DNA of 31,319 nt from a virus: positions 1 to 31,319 of IMG/VR virus record IMGVR_UViG_3300022187_000129; one strand, written 5' to 3'. The notes under the pieces are model-generated. The model did not search any database, had not been told where the DNA came from, and saw nothing but the letters and a program-made list of their open reading frames with translations. This document shows, one piece after another, positions 8,010 through 16,285 of this stretch (position 1 is its first letter; the number at the start of each line of letters is the position of its first letter). The translations under genes were made by a program, and so were the position numbers.

Positions 8010-11000
8010 GTGAACCAACCTCTTATTCAAGAAGCGGATGACGATTTTATTCAAAATTCTATGCGGGGTGTAGCAACTCCAGCCGCAGGAACTGGTGTAA
8101 CCGACGTAGAAGAAAATGATATTGTTCCGGCTGTTGGAAGTGTGCAGCAAGCCGACGATGACTTTGTGTCTAAAAGTCAAAAATTACCTCCTCCCATACC
8201 AAAAGTAAAAACACCAGAAGAAATGATTGCAGTACAAGATGCTGCCACGGCTGCTGCTACGCCTGAATCACAAGAGGAACCAATGGGCGGTCCTCGTTCT
8301 CGTCTTGAAATGGAGCAAGATGAAGAACTAATTGCTGATATTAAACAGCACATGTTAGATCGCTATAATGTCAACACAGACGAGAGAATGCCAGACTTTT
8401 TCTTTGGGTATGCGTTTGGTGGTGATGAATTAAACAATGAAGAAATACTAGAACAGTGGATGGATCGCTGGCGCATGATGACTGGTAACAGCATGGATGC
8501 CGGTTTTGAAATTGCTTGGTTGAGTGAAACAAAAGAAAAGTTTGCGGAAGCACAAGCTGCTGTTGAAGCAAACCCTAAAGATTTAGATGCTGCTCGTGCA
8601 GCTAATGAATACTCTGGTCAACTTGCTCGTGCGCTTCGTGTGTATAGAGAAGCAGATCAGATGGCTGGTCTATTTGGTTCAAAGAGATATGAAGGTCTTA
8701 ACGGACTACAGATGGTTGGTGAAATAGGTGAGACTGTAGGAGTAAATGTTCTTGCAGCTTTGTCTGACCCTATGACCGTGGTAACAGCAGGTGTAGGCAA
8801 GGTTGTAGGTCTTACTGCTCAATCAGCAGGTGCTGGTCTTAAAACCGCCATATTTAAAGCTGCTGCAAGTGGTGCTGCTATTGAAGCTGCAGGTGCTGCT
8901 GCCACCGACATTGCTGTGCAGAGTATGGAAATTGAGATGGGTGCTAGAGATAGCATCGACTATGAACGCACGGCTATGGTAGCTGGTGGTGCTGCTATTG
9001 TTTCTGGCACTGTATCGGGTTTGGCTACAAGAAATGCTGCTAAGAGAGTTGACAAAGTTACTGATGGGCAACTCAGTGAGGCACTGGTAAAGAACCAAGA
9101 GATACAAGTTACAGCCGCTAAAGAGACACAGAAAAAGAATAAGGTAGTTGCTAGTAGTATACGTGAAAATCTTGCAAAGAGCATTGAAGATGCTTTCGGC
9201 AAAAAAGCTGTAATTAGAAATAAAGACGGCACAGTAAAAGAAATAAACTCAAAATTTATTCGTGAGTCTGAAGAGGCTGCTGGCGTATACAAAGATATGC
9301 AAGTTGATCGTGATATATTTGATCCTTCACTTACCACTGGGGTATTTGAGAGAGTGATAGGCGCGTCTACAGAATTATTTTCGGCAGTAAAAAATGGTTC
9401 AGTAAGATTGATTGATGAAAAGTCTGGTAAACCACTAACAGCTAAACAAATGTCTGATCTTGGTTCAAAGTTACAGGCGGGAGAAAAAGTTAGTGATAGA
9501 CTTCTTGCCCTGCTAAAAAATGTAGCAGATGTTGAATCATCAGATTTAGCAATAAGTATTCTTGGAAAATATGGTATTACCCGCAGAGAAATTGCTGCTG
9601 CTATGTATGCAGAGGCTAGTAAGGCAGGTCAAAAACTAAACAGACTATCGCAGATGACTACAACTCTTGGTAGGGTTGCACGAAATAAAACTGCACAAGA
9701 AACAGCAGAAGAGATAGAGGCACTGGGATCAAGTAAGTTAGGTGATACATTTCGTAGACTTGAGGATATTCGTCGTCTCACTCTTGTTAGCGGTGTAGCT
9801 ACAGCAGTAAGAAACAATATTTCGCAGGTTTTACGATCTGGTGTAGATACTCTTGTTTATGCATTTGAGTCTACTATTAACCCAAATAAAAGGGGTGTGT
9901 TTTCAGCAGGTGGAGTGCAAAATTCTCTTGCTCATTTAAAAAATACTTTTTTCTACTCTGCCGACTCTGCTCGTATATCACAGTTTCTTTTAGATATAGC
10001 ACCAGAGCAACGTATGCGTTTTTATAATATGTACTCAGAGGTGACTAATAAAATTAATAGGGGCAATCCCGGTCAGGCTACATTAGCTGGTAGGTCTAAT
10101 GGTCTGTCAAAAGAGACACCTCTACTTGATATGTGGGAAGGTGGTATTCAAACCCTTAACTTCTTCAACCGATTCCAAGAAGCTGCGTACCGCAATGGCG
10201 CATTTACTACATCAATACAACGTCAACTTTTTGATAAAGGTATTGATATGTTGGATGTTCTACGATCAGGTAAAATAACTGAAAACATTTCGGAAGACAT
10301 GATAGCAAAAGCTGTTGACGATGCATTAGAATTTACATATGCAAGTCAGCCTAAACTTGGCATCTTTCAAACATTAAACAATGCAATTGTTAGAACTGGT
10401 GGAACATTAGCAATTCCATTTCCTCGTTTTATGTTTAAAGCACTGGAGATGACATATAACTATAATGCCACAGGTGCGGCGACTGCTGCGATACGAATGC
10501 TACTGACAAAAAGTAAGGGACAAAAAATTACAGATGGTCAGTATAGACAGCTTGCTGAAGGTGTGGCAGGTGGTATGCCTTTAATTGCGCTTGGTTATAG
10601 TTTACGTGATCCAGAAAATGGTATAGCAGGTTCTGAATGGTATATGCTTCAAGATGGCAGGGGTAATGAATTTGATGCACGTCCATACTTCCCTTTGACC
10701 CCGTACCTTCTTCTTGGTGAAATGATCCATAGGTTTGCAGATGATCGTCCTATGCCAAAAAAGATACAAGTAAAAGAACTTGTAGAGGGTTTGACTGGCG
10801 CGAACTTCCGTGGGGTCGGACCTATTGCAAAGATGACTGAAGACCTAGTAATGGCTTTTCAAGATGGTGGTGATGATCTTAAATTTAAATATACAGCAGC
10901 AACACTAGGTGAATACTTAGGTGAAGCGGCAAGTGGTTATTTACAACCTGTATATCAGTTAGCTGATCTTGAATTGATGGGAGATATGATCCAGCGTAAG

Positions 11001-11675
11001 AAAGATTATAAGGTTAATCCAGAATATCAGGAGGGTGTAGAAGGTTTCTTTGGTGGTTGGGACGCATTTAAAGAAGGGTTTTATCGTCCCTTTGCCTCAA
11101 GGTTAGGACGCATACCTGAAAACTATACAGAGATGATGGAAAATAAACCCGATCTTGAAGACCCAAGATTTGAAGACCCACAGTTTCGTGTTATGCCCTT
11201 TATGAAAGTAATGTTTGGGGCTACATTTACACGGGTGCCACCAGAGTATGTTATAGAATTAAATCGAATGGGATTTAAGTATAGAGATTTTACTACATAT
11301 ACAGAAAAACCTGAGTTTAATCGTTATATGAACCGTGAGATGGGCCGTAAAATGAACGCAGAAATGCCAGCTTATCTGGCAATGTTAAAGCGTCAATATC
11401 CTGACAATACAAAATTACAGGCTGACGCTGTTCGCACGTATATTACTGAAGCTAAATCGGGTTTGTATAAAGAAATGCAGCTTGCAGATGACGAAAGCGG
11501 ACTAGCTGCTCTCGTTCACAAGTTTAACCGCATGTCTCCATATTCTCGCCAAGTCGCTAGACAACAGTACAAAGAGGCGCATGGAAAGTCAGCAGAGACA
11601 GTAGACGAATACCAAGAACTTGTAAACATGGCAGCTACAATACGTGAGGTGCAACGCGACTTGGCAACGCAGTAG
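8010..11675 (+). CDS. Giant internal virion / DNA-ejection protein
   Basis: The frame is open further upstream, but the upstream ATG at 7962 lies within the previous gene. GTG at 8010 has GAGG eight bases before it and gives 1221 residues. The first 110 residues are acidic and disordered and contain two similar EADDDF / QADDDF motifs. Residues about 217-345 are unusually rich in Gly and Ala with several hydrophobic stretches (VNVLAALSDPMTVVTAGVGK; VAGGAAIVSGTVSGLA), suitable for membrane insertion. The rest is helical with many aromatic residues. No lysozyme or transglycosylase motif is clear to me. Its length and last place in the structural operon match the role of T7 gp16-like ejection proteins; this is inference. 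Confidence 0.65.
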   Translation: MNQPLIQEADDDFIQNSMRGVATPAAGTGVTDVEENDIVPAVGSVQQADDDFVSKSQKLPPPIPKVKTPEEMIAVQDAATAAATPESQEEPMGGPRSRLEMEQDEELIADIKQHMLDRYNVNTDERMPDFFFGYAFGGDELNNEEILEQWMDRWRMMTGNSMDAGFEIAWLSETKEKFAEAQAAVEANPKDLDAARAANEYSGQLARALRVYREADQMAGLFGSKRYEGLNGLQMVGEIGETVGVNVLAALSDPMTVVTAGVGKVVGLTAQSAGAGLKTAIFKAAASGAAIEAAGAAATDIAVQSMEIEMGARDSIDYERTAMVAGGAAIVSGTVSGLATRNAAKRVDKVTDGQLSEALVKNQEIQVTAAKETQKKNKVVASSIRENLAKSIEDAFGKKAVIRNKDGTVKEINSKFIRESEEAAGVYKDMQVDRDIFDPSLTTGVFERVIGASTELFSAVKNGSVRLIDEKSGKPLTAKQMSDLGSKLQAGEKVSDRLLALLKNVADVESSDLAISILGKYGITRREIAAAMYAEASKAGQKLNRLSQMTTTLGRVARNKTAQETAEEIEALGSSKLGDTFRRLEDIRRLTLVSGVATAVRNNISQVLRSGVDTLVYAFESTINPNKRGVFSAGGVQNSLAHLKNTFFYSADSARISQFLLDIAPEQRMRFYNMYSEVTNKINRGNPGQATLAGRSNGLSKETPLLDMWEGGIQTLNFFNRFQEAAYRNGAFTTSIQRQLFDKGIDMLDVLRSGKITENISEDMIAKAVDDALEFTYASQPKLGIFQTLNNAIVRTGGTLAIPFPRFMFKALEMTYNYNATGAATAAIRMLLTKSKGQKITDGQYRQLAEGVAGGMPLIALGYSLRDPENGIAGSEWYMLQDGRGNEFDARPYFPLTPYLLLGEMIHRFADDRPMPKKIQVKELVEGLTGANFRGVGPIAKMTEDLVMAFQDGGDDLKFKYTAATLGEYLGEAASGYLQPVYQLADLELMGDMIQRKKDYKVNPEYQEGVEGFFGGWDAFKEGFYRPFASRLGRIPENYTEMMENKPDLEDPRFEDPQFRVMPFMKVMFGATFTRVPPEYVIELNRMGFKYRDFTTYTEKPEFNRYMNREMGRKMNAEMPAYLAMLKRQYPDNTKLQADAVRTYITEAKSGLYKEMQLADDESGLAALVHKFNRMSPYSRQVARQQYKEAHGKSAETVDEYQELVNMAATIREVQRDLATQ

Positions 11676-11703
11676 ATTTATTTATCTGTTGTCACCGTTG
11701 CCA
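11662..11703. terminator. Convergent junction with 8-bp inverted repeat
   Basis: The rightward virion operon and the leftward operon meet with only six bases between their stop codons. TGGCAACG at 11662-11669 is matched by CGTTGCCA at 11696-11703 around a 26-base AT-rich loop. This could fold in either transcript and act as a weak bidirectional terminator. The large loop and absence of a clear U tract make this tentative. Confidence 0.3.
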
Positions 11704-12020
11704 GATAACGTACCACGAGATTTGCGGTCAGCAAGTTTCTGTAAATTGTTTTCCATGATGTGTCCAAGATTCATATCCAATTCTTCTGCTAATACGGCGC
11801 AGTACCAAAGCACGTCACCAATCTCATAACCTATTTCAATACGCTTGGCAAGGTACTCATCCTTTGCTGCTCCATCACGAATGAACTTCTTTACTTTGTT
11901 AGCAATCTCACCTGCCTCACCCGTAAGGCCAAGAGTAAGATACTCCATAGCCTTGTTCTTAGGAAAGATAGCAGTCTCACATGCCTTTTCTTGATACACG
12001 GCTGCTGTAATTGTACTCAT
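11682..12020 (-). CDS. MazG-like nucleotide pyrophosphohydrolase
   Basis: Start chosen at the ATG at 12020, which follows GAAGGAG by six bases; an upstream in-frame ATG at 12065 overlaps the neighbouring gene and lacks such a site. The 112-residue protein has the MazG helical signature: GLTGEAGEIANKVKKFIRDG (E35 and E38) and EIGDVLWYCAVLAEEL (E66, D69), which together coordinate Mg2+. The family hydrolyses nucleoside triphosphates to monophosphates, and phage versions may adjust nucleotide pools or (p)ppGpp. It is the last gene of the leftward operon that also holds the ribonucleotide reductase, which fits nucleotide metabolism. Confidence 0.85.
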   Translation of the reverse strand: MSTITAAVYQEKACETAIFPKNKAMEYLTLGLTGEAGEIANKVKKFIRDGAAKDEYLAKRIEIGYEIGDVLWYCAVLAEELDMNLGHIMENNLQKLADRKSRGTLSGNGDNR

Positions 12021-12042
12021 TTTTTTCTCCTTCATCCACTGT

Positions 12043-12255
12043 TCAGCTTCTAGTTGTAAGTCCATTTAGTTTCTCCAGATTATCAAAGTAAGCAGTGTTC
12101 CATCCACGCTGCCACTCACGATAGGGTGTAGTACCTTTCTTTAGCGGGTTAGCTACTTGATGAAAAAAATTATTTTTCCTTTTTATAACCCGGCTAAATG
12201 CGGCATAACCATCTTCAAAATTATTTAAAAGACCGCTATTTTTCACTTTTTTCAT
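12043..12255 (-). CDS. Small conserved phage protein, WQRGWN motif
   Basis: The 70-residue protein starts at an ATG preceded by AAAGGAG. Its C-terminal half contains the pattern NPLKKGTTPYREWQRGWNTAYFDNLEKL, reminiscent of the short NP...W-RGW-AY motif of ribosome modulation factor and of many small phage proteins. The resemblance is to a short motif only. The protein is basic and lacks membrane segments. It is the penultimate gene of the operon, 22 bases before mazG-like. Confidence 0.6.
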   Translation of the reverse strand: MKKVKNSGLLNNFEDGYAAFSRVIKRKNNFFHQVANPLKKGTTPYREWQRGWNTAYFDNLEKLNGLTTRS

Positions 12256-12370
12256 CTTCTTTCTCCTTTCGTTTTATCCATTCTTCATACTGTGGGTGTT
12301 TAGGGGGTGGATTAAATTGCACCCACCCCTCTTCTCTTTTCCAAGCCAGCTTCTCTTTTTTCTTACTCAT
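12236..12370 (-). CDS. 44-residue lysine-rich protein
   Basis: A short frame starting MSKKKEKLAWKREEGWVQFN and ending with a charged helix (YEEWIKRKEKEDEKSEK). The ATG overlaps the end of the preceding gene by eight bases and the frame runs 20 bases into the following gene, containing that gene's ribosome binding site, as is usual in this compact operon. It lacks a clear Shine-Dalgarno sequence of its own, so it would depend on translational coupling. It explains an otherwise empty 107-base gap. Confidence 0.45.
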   Translation of the reverse strand: MSKKKEKLAWKREEGWVQFNPPPKHPQYEEWIKRKEKEDEKSEK

Positions 12371-12566
12371 TGAAGTAATTGTTCAAGATGTCAAGCCTAT
12401 CTTCATGTGCTGCAATCTTGTCCAACTCCCCCTGCATAGCTTCCATAATGTCTGAATGTTCTCCTATCCCTACTGGGTTACGTAGATAACATTCAATGTT
12501 GGCAACATGCAGTGCTACGTTTGCCTGTGCATGTTTACGTAGTACCTCTATCATCTGTTCTCTCAT
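12363..12566 (-). CDS. Small conserved phage protein, NPVGIGEH motif
   Basis: The 67-residue protein begins MREQMIEVLRKHAQANVALH and contains YLRNPVGIGEHSDIMEAM followed by a helix ending in LDILNNYFNE. I recall close relatives with the NPVGIGEHPDI motif in marine phages and cyanophages, always of unknown role. It looks all-helical and soluble. An AGGAG site lies seven bases before the ATG, and the start overlaps the stop of the endonuclease VII gene (ATGA). Confidence 0.7.
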   Translation of the reverse strand: MREQMIEVLRKHAQANVALHVANIECYLRNPVGIGEHSDIMEAMQGELDKIAAHEDRLDILNNYFNE

Positions 12567-12967
12567 CTGTCAACTCCTTTCTTTGATTTACTTTTCTTTA
12601 GATAACTCAACGCCTTTTCAACCCTTTCAATGCTGTCTCCCAGTGTTCCTAAAGCAAGATTACAGGGAGAGCATAGCCATCCTCTAAATGTCTCAGTTTC
12701 ATGGCAATGGTCAAGAACAAGTTTGTCGTGTTCTTTTCCACAGGCTTGACAGGTCTTTGTCATAGGCGGTGCTGTCTTTCGTATCCTATTAACAACCTGA
12801 TTGTGTTTTTTCTGGCAGTCTTTACAGGATGTGCTTCTACATTCTCTATCTCCCGTTGCTCTTCTGTATAATCTAAACGACTCTCTTGGTTTTCTTATGT
12901 TACAGTCTCTACATAAAATACCATTTTCATCTTCTTCATACTCTATTGAGAACAATTCAAATTGCAT
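12563..12967 (-). CDS. Recombination endonuclease VII-like HNH nuclease (copy 1)
   Basis: The 134-residue protein (start at the ATG at 12967, after AGAGG) has two metal-binding parts. An N-terminal pair CRDC (19, 22) and CKDC (48, 51) forms a zinc knuckle. The second part, CQAC (73, 76) through LDHCHETETFRGWLC-PCN (85-103), is the treble-clef HNH of the T4 gp49 / endonuclease VII family, with DHCH supplying catalytic and metal ligands and N103 closing the motif. The family resolves Holliday junctions and branched DNA, or acts as free-standing homing endonucleases. A divergent paralogue with the same layout lies at 20137-20580. Confidence 0.85.
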   Translation of the reverse strand: MQFELFSIEYEEDENGILCRDCNIRKPRESFRLYRRATGDRECRSTSCKDCQKKHNQVVNRIRKTAPPMTKTCQACGKEHDKLVLDHCHETETFRGWLCSPCNLALGTLGDSIERVEKALSYLKKSKSKKGVDR

Positions 12968-12971
12968 AACA

Positions 12972-13070
12972 CTACCTCTTCTTAAACCTGTGCTTGAAGA
13001 ATACAACAATATTGATTGTGGTGTTGACAGTGATGGCTAGTAACAACCACCACTGCCACCAGTTAGGCAT
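12972..13070 (-). CDS. 32-residue single-pass membrane peptide
   Basis: An ATG at 13070 follows GAAGGAG by five bases and opens a frame of 32 codons that ends five bases before the endonuclease VII start. The peptide is MPNWWQWW, then a hydrophobic segment (about residues 7-25, LLLAITVNTTINIVVFF), then a basic tail KHRFKKR. This is a strong single transmembrane prediction with the basic end on the cytoplasmic side. Both the ribosome binding site and the exact fit into the gap after the RNR stop support translation. Role unknown; small phage membrane peptides can affect lysis or exclusion. Confidence 0.6.
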   Translation of the reverse strand: MPNWWQWWLLLAITVNTTINIVVFFKHRFKKR

Positions 13071-13084
13071 GTCTGCTCCTTCAA

Positions 13085-15025
13085 TCACGCTGCGTTCAAG
13101 TCCACTACCTCACATACACCAGCAGTACAAGCCAACTCACGTCCACCAGACGTAGTATCTTCCTTCTCAAACTCTTTTAGCATATTCCAATTAACACTCT
13201 TAGGCATCTGTGTCAAGAGTTCTCTGTACGTATCCTCATCAATGTCCTGATAAGGTGCTTGCTTGTACGTATGCTCACTGAATGGCAGGAAGCTAATGCC
13301 TGACACTTCATCGAAATGTTCGTACACCCATGAGCCTACAGCCATCCACTCATTCTCTTTGACAGAGATAGTGACAGATGGTTTATGCTCACACCAGTGA
13401 CGCTGATACTGTAGCCACAACTCAAGCTGCTCAATGGCATCCATCTCTGTGCGACATACTGCACTGTTGGGTGACTTCATTGGGAAGCTGAACACTGTCG
13501 TGCTATCAGGCTTCATAACATCAGGCTCTGCCGGTATACCCTCTGACACAAGGAACTGTGTGATTGGGTCTTTGTTATCACCCCGTACCGTGCGAATGTA
13601 GTATGGGTTGTGACGGGCATGAATGCCACTGGCACTGTCAACAAGCTGCGAGACTGTACCACTAGGCTTGACACAGGTAATAGCTGTTGACTGTGGAATG
13701 TCAAGCTGCCGTGCCATAGATGCGTTAGTTTTAATAGCCTGTTCCTTGAGTGCATTGAGTGTAGCCCCAATGTTCTTGCCCAGATGCGTTGACTTACCAG
13801 CCATCATGTCATTGTCCATGATACCTGTCAGTGACACACCAAGCAAGCGTTCCTCTTCTGTGTTCTTCTTCCATATATTACGCAGGTATTTGAAGTCAGT
13901 CAATGTAGACTGGAACGTACCCAAGATAGTGGCAAGACGAACCTTGTCGGTAAGCGTCTGCTGCGTGTCTGATGACCGCACAACAACCTCAGACAGATTA
14001 CAGAACTGGTATGGACGCAAGATAATTTCACTGCAAGGGTTGCATCCGAAATCATGCTCTACCTCACGGCGACCATTCTTAGCTGCCTGTACCTGTGCTG
14101 ACTTACGATTGAAGATACCACGTTCACCGGACTTGCTTTCGTACAGGGATACCCACTCACGCATGAATGTACCCATCTCTGGCTTGCCCTTGTAGGCTAC
14201 GCTGTTGTTAGCCAGCGCACGTTGTCCTTCATTCTCCCACCACATACCTGACTTGGCGTGTGCCATCTGGTCATCATTCAAGTTGGACAGGCTGATGAGT
14301 GCGCTACGACGTACACCGCCTACGACTACAACCTCACCAATCTTACACATGATGTCGTGACATTCAATGGGGAACAGGCGACGACCTGCTGCACCCTTGA
14401 ACTTCTCTACAAGGAACTCAAACAGTTCCTCAAGTGGGGCTGGGCCACTTGCTCTACCACCAAAGGTCTTGAGACGTGCGCCAGCAGGACGAACCTCTGA
14501 CGTATCCCATTGGGGTATCTGTCCTGCGTAGAGGAGAGAGATTAGTTCACGCAGTGACTTGGCCCAGCCCGGACGAGAGTCGCCAACCTTGATGACTGTA
14601 TCACTAAGATGCATGTCTTCGTTGACGACAGGTAGCTTCTCAATGTTGTGACGTTCTACTGAGAAGCCTACACCAGTGCCGCACATGAGTATATACATAG
14701 TCTCGTCAAAGGCACGAGGGCTATCTACAGGTACGTAAGAGCAATTGTAACCGCCCACATGACAACGGTCAAGCGCAGGTCCAGCGGTCATCAATGCTCT
14801 CATGCTTGGCATGATGTCTTGGTTTAACACAGCTTGCTCAAGTTCACCACGTAGTTCATCCGACAGGACATACTTGTGCTTGCTCTTGAGATGCTGTGTC
14901 ATATAATCAAAGTATCGTGCGACTGTCTCGCCCCATGTCTCACGACGCTGCTCATCCTCTTTCCATCGGGCATACCGTGAAAGAGCAATGAAGTTCTGGT
15001 AGTCTGTTGGTAAATAGTTACTCAT
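13085..15025 (-). CDS. Monomeric class II (adenosylcobalamin-dependent) ribonucleotide reductase
   Basis: Start at the ATG at 15025 with GGAG eight bases upstream gives 646 residues. Conserved elements of the Lactobacillus-type ribonucleoside-triphosphate reductase are visible: C95 in GGYNCSYVPV, the thiyl-radical loop NPCSEI (C331, E333), FCNLSEVV, a KPSGT segment near residue 445, and the C-terminal redox pair C633/C638 in ACTAGVC. No separate small subunit or class III activase is encoded nearby, as expected for the monomeric form. It makes dNTPs for phage replication and needs cobalamin from the host. It sits in the operon with SSB, exonuclease, endonuclease I and MazG. Confidence 0.9.
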   Translation of the reverse strand: MSNYLPTDYQNFIALSRYARWKEDEQRRETWGETVARYFDYMTQHLKSKHKYVLSDELRGELEQAVLNQDIMPSMRALMTAGPALDRCHVGGYNCSYVPVDSPRAFDETMYILMCGTGVGFSVERHNIEKLPVVNEDMHLSDTVIKVGDSRPGWAKSLRELISLLYAGQIPQWDTSEVRPAGARLKTFGGRASGPAPLEELFEFLVEKFKGAAGRRLFPIECHDIMCKIGEVVVVGGVRRSALISLSNLNDDQMAHAKSGMWWENEGQRALANNSVAYKGKPEMGTFMREWVSLYESKSGERGIFNRKSAQVQAAKNGRREVEHDFGCNPCSEIILRPYQFCNLSEVVVRSSDTQQTLTDKVRLATILGTFQSTLTDFKYLRNIWKKNTEEERLLGVSLTGIMDNDMMAGKSTHLGKNIGATLNALKEQAIKTNASMARQLDIPQSTAITCVKPSGTVSQLVDSASGIHARHNPYYIRTVRGDNKDPITQFLVSEGIPAEPDVMKPDSTTVFSFPMKSPNSAVCRTEMDAIEQLELWLQYQRHWCEHKPSVTISVKENEWMAVGSWVYEHFDEVSGISFLPFSEHTYKQAPYQDIDEDTYRELLTQMPKSVNWNMLKEFEKEDTTSGGRELACTAGVCEVVDLNAA

Positions 15026-15030
15026 TTTTC

Positions 15031-15189
15031 TCACTCCGTTAATGTTTTTATATTACGTATTTCGGCACCATCTACATCGTAGAAGTATTCTCTTATGCCG
15101 TCTTCTATTTCCATACCTACATCTCCATCTGCGGGTATTGGGTATTCTTCGGGGTCTATGTCGATGTTAATATAGACTTTAACTTTCAT
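15031..15189 (-). CDS. 52-residue acidic protein
   Basis: A 52-codon frame, overlapping the end of the previous gene by 11 bases and finishing just before the RNR start, fills the 144-base gap. The product starts MKVKVYINIDIDPEEYPIPA and continues as a small acidic alpha/beta sequence with YFYDVDGAEIRNIKTL at the end. I recall short phage proteins with the pattern VNIDIDPEEYP-PADG. The stop codon TGA lies within the ribosome binding site of the RNR gene, so translation is probably coupled. Function unknown. Confidence 0.65.
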   Translation of the reverse strand: MKVKVYINIDIDPEEYPIPADGDVGMEIEDGIREYFYDVDGAEIRNIKTLTE

Positions 15190-15496
15190 CACTCGCCACC
15201 ACGTCTTCCAGTAGTGTATTCAAATACCACTGGGCTTTCTGTAAATCCTCAAGAGGCTTACCCTTGTAGTCAAACCGCCACAGATACTTCATAATATTAC
15301 CCTGCAGGTAGTACTTAAAGTTTGGTCCTAGCGCAGCCTGAATAGCAGCAATACATTCAATACCTGATTGATTATAGTGTGAAGGACTGTTCACCATGTC
15401 TGCTTTTTTGTCTGTCATATTCTGTGTGTAAAACTCATCCATTAGCTTCTCCTCGTCCTGTGATAACTTGTCTTTCATATACTGCTCGTGTCTCAT
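15179..15496 (-). CDS. DUF3310 family protein (T7 gp1.7-related)
   Basis: The 105-residue protein contains the DUF3310 signature VNSPSHYNQSGIECIAAIQA (about residues 35-54), then YLQGNIMKYLWRFDYKGKPL and EDLQKAQWYLNTLL. T7 gp1.7, a nucleotide kinase, belongs to this domain family, so a nucleotide-related role is plausible but not shown for this shorter protein. The start overlaps the preceding stop as TAATG. It is encoded just upstream of RNR, again consistent with nucleotide metabolism. Confidence 0.8.
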   Translation of the reverse strand: MRHEQYMKDKLSQDEEKLMDEFYTQNMTDKKADMVNSPSHYNQSGIECIAAIQAALGPNFKYYLQGNIMKYLWRFDYKGKPLEDLQKAQWYLNTLLEDVVASDES

Positions 15497-15825
15497 TATG
15501 CATTGCCTTTCGTTTTACTTCCAAACTTCAGCTTGATTACATTTCCATCCACGTGTTCGTATTCTGGTTTCTGAATTATTTCTGGTTCGTCATATTCTGT
15601 AGACTCAATGAAATCCTCAATCTTTTCTATTAGATCAGGATTCTGTTCCATGTATGCTACAGAACACGCTACAATTTCTGTTAGGTGCATCATACTGATG
15701 TAACTAGACTTGTCAAGCGGATTGTCTCTATCCGTCATAATATTGACTTCTAGTTCTCCTGTCCAAACGCAGTCTTCATCTACCATTGGTCTTAGCTGTA
15801 CGCAAAATGCTGTAGGGTCTATCAT
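15496..15825 (-). CDS. Conserved phage protein of unknown function
   Basis: A 109-residue acidic protein with AAAAGGAG before its ATG. A central helix-rich stretch (HLTEIVACSVAYMEQNPDLI) is followed by an acidic tail and a short KLKFGSKTK end. The DNPLDKSSYISMMHL segment resembles small proteins adjacent to DUF3310 in related phages, as I recall. No catalytic residues are evident. Located between endonuclease I and the DUF3310 gene, spaced four bases from the former. Confidence 0.65.
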   Translation of the reverse strand: MIDPTAFCVQLRPMVDEDCVWTGELEVNIMTDRDNPLDKSSYISMMHLTEIVACSVAYMEQNPDLIEKIEDFIESTEYDEPEIIQKPEYEHVDGNVIKLKFGSKTKGNA

Positions 15826-15829
15826 CGTG

Positions 15830-16285
15830 TCATCTCCTTTTTACTTTTGTTCCGTTAAACCGAATAAACTTGGGGTATTTATTCTTTCCTTTTTCTTTAA
15901 GCCAGTCTTCGGGAATGATGCGATCATAATAACGAAAGCCGTATTTAATACACCACTCTGCATATGTAGACTTAGCACCCTTTCGTAGTTTACGTCTACT
16001 GTTTTCAAAGACAAATCGTATATCCAACTTAGGATGCTGCTTCTTGATTGCAAGATGCTTACGCCTATCTGCCGCTGTAAACATACCTTTTGTCTCAATT
16101 ATGATTCCGTTACTCAACACGAAGTCTGGAGTATAGGTGCGATAAGCTAAGTCTTCCCATTCAATCTTTATTTTCTCATATTCGTATGAGACTTTTAAAT
16201 CGTCTAGGTATACAGACAGCTTATGTTCTAGGCCACTCCTATATCCATACTTACGTGCTGCACGAAAGGCTGCGTAATTAGGCAA
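15830..16285 (-). CDS. T7-type endonuclease I (Holliday junction resolvase)
   Basis: The 151-residue protein aligns by eye with T7 gp3: E20 in YRSGLEHK, D54 in YTPDFVL and E64-T-K66 in GIIIETKG match the active-site residues E20, D55, E65 and K67 of T7 endonuclease I. It has the same short length and basic C-terminus. The start is a TTG at 16285, with GAGGA eight bases before it; this is the only start that preserves E20 at the family position. The enzyme debranches replicating and recombining phage DNA and may help degrade host DNA. It follows the exonuclease gene with an 8-base overlap. Confidence 0.9.
   Translation of the reverse strand: MPNYAAFRAARKYGYRSGLEHKLSVYLDDLKVSYEYEKIKIEWEDLAYRTYTPDFVLSNGIIIETKGMFTAADRRKHLAIKKQHPKLDIRFVFENSRRKLRKGAKSTYAEWCIKYGFRYYDRIIPEDWLKEKGKNKYPKFIRFNGTKVKRR

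Noticed and set aside
13623-14195. A 190-codon rightward frame opposite RNR
   Set aside because: Lies on the strand opposite conserved RNR motifs and shows no domain of its own.
15709-15740. TTGACA on the leftward strand as another promoter
   Set aside because: It lies inside the 109-residue gene and at 17 bases the -10 position reads ATGATG, a poor match.
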